In this document: piece after piece, positions 33,711-37,339 of the stretch
Layout: each line of letters begins with the position of its first letter
Numbering within the stretch: position 1 is the first letter of the stretch
From: Minisyncoccota bacterium
Lineage (GTDB): Bacteria > Verrucomicrobiota > Verrucomicrobiia > Methylacidiphilales > Verrucolacustridaceae
Length of the DNA stretch: 37,339 nucleotides
Reading direction: 5' to 3'
Assembly: GCA_030054195.1 (NCBI GenBank)
Contig: JASGCJ010000015.1
Location: 1 to 37,339, forward strand
Notes under the pieces: model-generated
What the model was told of the DNA's origin: nothing
Database searches by the model: none
The model's input: the letters and a program-made list of their open reading frames with translations, nothing else
Program-made: the position numbers and the translations under genes

Positions 33711-34136
33711 ATGGCAGGCGGAGGCGGCGGTGTTTCCAGAGGAGGGCGAAAAAAAGCCCGGATCGAAATCATTCCTCTGATCGACATTATGTTCTTTCTT
33801 CTCGCCACCTTCGTGATGGTTTCCCTTTCCATGGTGAAGAACGAGGGAGTCTCCGTCATGCTTCCCGGCTCCAGCACTTCCGAGGCGAAGGAGAAGGACG
33901 ATAGCATTACGACAGTTTCCGTGGCGGAGAGTGGAGACGTTTACATCAACCAGGAAAAGGTAACCATGAGCCAGCTGCCGCTCCGCCTATCGTCGATCAA
34001 GGCTTCGAATCCCGATCCCAAGTTCACCCTGAATGCCGACTCCAGAGCCAATTTCGACAAAGTGGTCCTCGTCCTGGATGAAATCCGAAAACTCGGAGTC
34101 ACCAAAATCGGCATTTCGACCAAAACACGCCAATGA
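33711..34136 (+). CDS. exbD: ExbD/TolR-like biopolymer transport protein
   Basis: A 141-residue protein with a Gly-rich and basic cytoplasmic N-terminus (MAGGGGGVSRGGRKKARIEI). A single membrane helix follows (IPLIDIMFFLLATFVMVSLSM) with the conserved proton-relay Asp in PLIDIMF, then a periplasmic domain with the family's strands (VSVAESGDVYINQEKV, FTLNADSRANFDKVVLVLDEIRKLGVTKIGIST). It should assemble with the large ExbB to drive TonB. It starts 5 bases after the exbB stop and overlaps tonB by 4 bases. Confidence 0.9.
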   Translation: MAGGGGGVSRGGRKKARIEIIPLIDIMFFLLATFVMVSLSMVKNEGVSVMLPGSSTSEAKEKDDSITTVSVAESGDVYINQEKVTMSQLPLRLSSIKASNPDPKFTLNADSRANFDKVVLVLDEIRKLGVTKIGISTKTRQ

Positions 34137-34927
34137 GCCCTGTTGCCTCACCCCCTCCCCGGCCACCCTCGCCCCCCTCGCCATCATCTCGACCTCCCAA
34201 TTTCGTCTCGCGCAAGGAGTCGAACCTGTATCCGTTGTGCTTCGCTGCAGTCTTTGGCTTTGCGCTATTTCTGGTGGTGGTGGTGGGTGGCTTTCTCTTT
34301 CCCGTCTCCAATTTCGAAAAAAAGAAGAAGGTCGAGGTGGAGCAGGAGTTGGATATCTCCAACCTCAAGAAGCCGGACCCTGAGCAGCCAAAGGAAGAGG
34401 TGGAGCAGGACAAAGAGCCACCCCCTCCTGCTCCCATTATGGAAAATGTGAATATTGCTGCCCCTGCCATGGATGATGCCCCTGCCCTTGCTCCGATGAG
34501 CTTGAGCGATCTCGAATCTGCCCTCGCCCCCGGTGGTGGTGGCGGAATGTTCGGTGGAGGAGGAGGCTTCCAATCAGGCCGGATCGGTGGAAAAGGCGGT
34601 GGAGGAGGACTGGGAGCCGACATGGATCAGGCCTTCTCGATGGCCGACTTGGATCAAAAACCCCGGGCTGTCTACCAGCCTGCCCCTGTCTATCCCGCCG
34701 CTCTCCGCTCACGAAAAATCGATGGGGTGGTCACAGTGATTTTTGTCGTGGATGCGAACGGTCGTGTCGCCAATGCAAAGGTGGAAAAAAGCTCCGACCC
34801 CGCATTCGATAAGCCTGCGCTGGACGCGGTGCGGAAATGGAAGTTTGAACCTGCGATGAAAGAAGGCCGTAAAGTATCGGCCAAGATGCGTGCCCCGATC
34901 CGGTTCGACACCAAGGCCTCCTCATGA
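34133..34927 (+). CDS. tonB: TonB-family energy transducer
   Basis: A 264-residue TonB with a Pro/Ser-rich cytoplasmic N-terminus (about 30 residues, longer than usual), one membrane helix (LCFAAVFGFALFLVVVVGGFLF), a charged Pro/Glu periplasmic linker (KKPDPEQPKEEVEQDKEPPPP), a Gly-rich stretch at about residues 137-165 (GGGGGMFGGGGG; GGKGGGGG), and a C-terminal TonB domain (PVYPAALRSRKIDGVVTVIFVVDANGRVANAKVEKSSDPAFDKPALDAVRKWKFEPA). The YP motif and VRKWKF strand, which contact receptor TonB boxes, are kept. It links the ExbB-ExbD motor to the receptor encoded at 24811-27822 or to others elsewhere. Confidence 0.9.
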   Translation: MSPVASPPPRPPSPPSPSSRPPNFVSRKESNLYPLCFAAVFGFALFLVVVVGGFLFPVSNFEKKKKVEVEQELDISNLKKPDPEQPKEEVEQDKEPPPPAPIMENVNIAAPAMDDAPALAPMSLSDLESALAPGGGGGMFGGGGGFQSGRIGGKGGGGGLGADMDQAFSMADLDQKPRAVYQPAPVYPAALRSRKIDGVVTVIFVVDANGRVANAKVEKSSDPAFDKPALDAVRKWKFEPAMKEGRKVSAKMRAPIRFDTKASS

Positions 34928-36333
34928 AAAAGCTTCTCCTGATTTCCTTTGCTTGGACTCTTCCCCTGCTTGCCGAGCCAGCGGATCCCTCAGCCCACGA
35001 TCCCAAGCCCGCACCCGGCTCCCCTGGAGCGACCCGGGCAGCAGTAATGCAGGTTTTTGGCGATCCCGACTTCCGTAAGCGCGCGATCGAAAACTTCAAT
35101 CTTCACAGCGATTTGGAGCCCAAACTGCCTGCTACAGAGAAGGAAGCCTTTACCAAGATCGCTGACCTCGCCGCAACTGATGTGGTGAAAGCCTACTTTG
35201 AGTTAAAATCTATCGTGACAGCCGATTCCAGCGCCGTATTCGATTTTACACTTGGATCAATCGCCTATCAGCTCAACCGTCCGAATGAAGCGGCCAAATA
35301 TTTGGAGAGCGCGACCCGCAAGTTCCCCAACTACCTCCGCGCTTACAAAAATCTCGGCTTAATCCAGCTTCAACAGGGCAGAACCGATGAGGCCATCAAA
35401 AGCCTGACCCGTTCAATCGAACTGGGCGGAGGAGATGGGAACACCTTCGGCCTTCTGGGCACCGCATATGTTTCCAAAGAAAACTTCGTTTCAGCCGAAG
35501 GAGCCTTCAGAAATGCTCTTCTTCTCCAGCCTTCTACCCCTGAGTGGAAGCTTGGTTTAGCTCGCTGTATTTTCCGTCAGAACAAGTATGCGGAGGCTGT
35601 CTCTCTGATGAACGACCTGATCGAAAGACAGCCCGACAAGCCGGAGTTTTGGCTTCTCCTCGCCAGCGCTCACCTGGGCCTGAAGGAGCCTGTGGCCGCA
35701 GCCACCTGTTACGAAATGATCGATCGATTGGGCAAATCAACTCCCGATACGCTGACCTCTTTGGCTGACATCTATCTGCAGGAATCGAACTATCCTTTGG
35801 CAGTGGAAACGTATGTGCGAGCCATCGATCTCAAACCTGGACAAAAAATCGACCGCCCCCTTCGTGCCGCAGAAGTTCTCAATGGCCGTGGGGCACCTGG
35901 TGAGGCTGGCATTCTTCTTGAAAAACTGAAGGCCTACGCAGGCAACGGTATCGAAGCGGATAAAAAGAAGAAGATGCTCAAACTGGAAGCGAAAATCGCC
36001 TCGGCTCAAGGCAAATCGGCCGAATCTGCCGCTGTTTTGGAGCAGATCCTAAAAGAAGATCCATTGGATGGGGATGCGCTGCTTCTGCTGGGTCAACACT
36101 ACGCAAAAAGCAACCAACCCGAAAAAGCGATCTTCCTGTTTGAACGGGCGGAGGGGATGGAGCAGTTCGAGGCGGATGCGAAGGTTCGCCACGCCCAAGT
36201 CTTGGTCACTTCGGGCAAATATGAGGAAGCGGTTCCCTTGCTAAAACGGGCTCAGGAAATCAAAGCCAGAGAAAGTATTGCTCGCTACCTCGAACAGATC
36301 GAAAGACTCCTCAAGACACGCTCGAAAACCTGA
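34924..36333 (+). CDS. Exported TPR-repeat protein of the TonB operon
   Basis: A 469-residue periplasmic protein: signal peptide (LLLISFAWTLPLLA), then about ten tetratricopeptide repeats from residue 100 on, e.g. AYKNLGLIQLQQGRTDEAIKSL, TFGLLGTAYVSKENFVSAEGAF, TLTSLADIYLQESNYPLAVETY and LLLGQHYAKSNQPEKAIFLF. TPR arrays bind protein partners. A TPR protein often closes DUF3450-ExbB-ExbD-TonB operons, so it is probably an accessory or scaffold for the complex. Its ATG overlaps the tonB stop by 4 bases. No clear terminator follows; CTTGA/TCAAG near 36357 is a weak dyad. Confidence 0.85.
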   Translation: MKKLLLISFAWTLPLLAEPADPSAHDPKPAPGSPGATRAAVMQVFGDPDFRKRAIENFNLHSDLEPKLPATEKEAFTKIADLAATDVVKAYFELKSIVTADSSAVFDFTLGSIAYQLNRPNEAAKYLESATRKFPNYLRAYKNLGLIQLQQGRTDEAIKSLTRSIELGGGDGNTFGLLGTAYVSKENFVSAEGAFRNALLLQPSTPEWKLGLARCIFRQNKYAEAVSLMNDLIERQPDKPEFWLLLASAHLGLKEPVAAATCYEMIDRLGKSTPDTLTSLADIYLQESNYPLAVETYVRAIDLKPGQKIDRPLRAAEVLNGRGAPGEAGILLEKLKAYAGNGIEADKKKKMLKLEAKIASAQGKSAESAAVLEQILKEDPLDGDALLLLGQHYAKSNQPEKAIFLFERAEGMEQFEADAKVRHAQVLVTSGKYEEAVPLLKRAQEIKARESIARYLEQIERLLKTRSKT

Positions 36334-36391
36334 GCCTCGGCACCGATCTCTGCCCCTTGATTTTTCAAGAACCTAGGCTTGATTGTACCTT

Positions 36392-36991
36392 ATGAAGCGG
36401 TTCGTTCATTTTCTGTCCTTGCTGGCAATCTCCCATACGTTGGCTTCTGTCGAGTACTCTGCCTCATTAGAGCAGAAGGCACGGTCGGGAGATCATCAGG
36501 CTCAAATGGACCTGGCTATCGCCTACGAGCAGGGCAAAGGCGTAGCCAAAGACGAACGCAAAGCGATGGAGTGGTTTCAAAAGGCTCGTCAGGGGGGATA
36601 TCCGGACCAAGAGCTTGCCCAACTAAACCAACAGCGGGTCACTCTTGCCGGGTCCAGAATCGAAATAGCTGTCCAAACCTATCGCACCCAAAATGGTGAT
36701 CGCCTGCCTACGTCTCTAGCTGAACTTTCTTCTTCTGGAATCCTATCCGAAGCTCCCAAAGATCCGTGGGGTCGGGAGATTGCCTATATTCCCTCACCCG
36801 ATGGCAAGACTTACTCCCTCTTTTCGGTAGGCCCTGATGGCGCTCCGAGAACTTCCGATGACATTGTGGCTCTACAGTCTGGACCTACTCTGGATGTCGA
36901 AACTGCCGCTGGCAGTGAAGAGCCTCCGATGCCGTGGTGGAAGGTTTGGCTGGTCAAGATCTGGAGTTGGCTGACCTTCTGGCGGCGGTAG
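36392..36991 (+). CDS. Exported Sel1-repeat / GspG-like chimera with Trp-rich tail
   Basis: A 199-residue protein, starting at the ATG at 36392 (a TTG at 36383 is a weaker choice). It has a signal peptide (FVHFLSLLAISHTLAS) and one or two Sel1-type repeats (GDHQAQMDLAIAYEQGKGVAKDERKAMEWFQKARQGG, first half about residues 28-46). A domain like the C-terminal globular part of the type II secretion pseudopilin GspG follows (PTSLAELSSSGIL, PKDPWGREIAYI, YSLFSVGPDGAPRTSDDIV, with the calcium-site acidic loop). There is no prepilin N-terminal helix. The last 20 residues carry six Trp with basic residues (WWKVWLVKIWSW), possibly a membrane-binding tail. Function unknown. It lies 58 bases after the TPR gene. 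Confidence 0.72.
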   Translation: MKRFVHFLSLLAISHTLASVEYSASLEQKARSGDHQAQMDLAIAYEQGKGVAKDERKAMEWFQKARQGGYPDQELAQLNQQRVTLAGSRIEIAVQTYRTQNGDRLPTSLAELSSSGILSEAPKDPWGREIAYIPSPDGKTYSLFSVGPDGAPRTSDDIVALQSGPTLDVETAAGSEEPPMPWWKVWLVKIWSWLTFWRR

Positions 36992-37339
36992 GAGTTAGAA
37001 TTCGCTGTATTCGAGGGCTTTTTAGAGCCCGGTGCGCCTCCGAAAAATTGCCATATATCCTCTTAATCCACAACGACTTATATGACCTCTGACCCCATAT
37101 AAGTAGCTGACTAAGAATGGCTTATATGCCACTTTTTGGAATGTGGGGTCAGAGGTCGGATTTAGGGACGGCGAATTGGGAAGCCGCGGAACGGGCGCAA
37201 AGATTGCGGACTACGATTCAAAGTCGGAAATACCACCAAGGCCTCTCCTCCCCAATGACCCACTCATCATGCAGATCGTCCGACAAAGTGGTTCCTTGGT
37301 TAGCACCATTCTTTCCAGGAAAATAAACGATATCTTCCG
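36992..37339. repeat. Right-edge gene-free DNA with inverted GGGGTCAGAGGT pair
   Basis: A reverse-strand core lies at 37085-37096 and a forward core at 37145-37156, with 48 bases between. The first is framed by ACTTATATG (37076-37084) and CATATAAGT (37096-37104), so the core sits in a potential hairpin loop; CTTATATG recurs at 37121-37128. On the minus strand, TACTTATAT plus the core is identical to 14318-14338. No credible gene is seen in this stretch. The ORF near 37117-37326 runs through the repeat and shows no family signal. Confidence 0.75.

Noticed and set aside
37117-37326. 69-residue ORF at the right edge
   Set aside because: It runs through the repeat core, has no family resemblance and no ribosome binding site.

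Overview
The window reads as chromosomal DNA of a Gram-negative bacterium, most likely a Verrucomicrobiota member. The grounds are inferential: two PEP-CTERM secreted proteins beside two paralogues resembling a family I associate with Verrucomicrobia (TIGR02597-like), an unusual ExbB/ExbD/TonB operon with a TonB-dependent receptor, several outer-membrane barrels, a lipid A deacylase-like protein, and moderate GC. No rRNA, tRNA, phage or conjugation genes were seen. Many neighbouring genes overlap by 4 bases (ATGA/GTGA), so operons are tight.

Layout. 1-8650 holds housekeeping genes: cutA; a minus-strand pair encoding a homocysteine methyltransferase/MTHFR fusion and an APC permease with a UspA tail; a LOG-family nucleosidase; and dnaE. 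8776-12551 is a plus-strand chain rpsU-birA-trpA-ruvX-pagL-like-truA. Just after truA lies a second, mostly synonymous copy of its last 11 codons, then an AbrB-like/Doc toxin-antitoxin pair, a small membrane ORF, a RAYT (REP-associated tyrosine transposase) and a non-coding array in which a 12-base core recurs four times at exactly 61-base steps. The core returns as an inverted pair at the far right end. This stretch looks like accessory DNA with a mobile history.

14584-24798 is a secreted/surface-protein region. A minus-strand run (TIGR02597-like protein, two PEP-CTERM proteins, a beta-helix-like protein ending in a strong terminator, then a lipoprotein) diverges from a plus-strand pair (a putative-Ig repeat protein and a second TIGR02597-like protein). 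A palindromic, operator-like site lies between the divergent starts.

24811-36991 is an envelope-transport region. A TonB-dependent receptor (minus) diverges from three small outer-membrane barrels. They are followed by a DUF3450-like protein, a large ExbB, ExbD, TonB and a TPR protein, coupled mostly by 4-base overlaps. The last gene is a Sel1/GspG-like chimera. The region plausibly supplies proton-driven energy to the receptor; its substrate cannot be read from sequence.

The strongest leads are the 61-base array next to the RAYT, the loss of all three zinc-ligand cysteines in the methyltransferase domain, the truA 3'-end remnant, and the regulated secreted-protein cluster.
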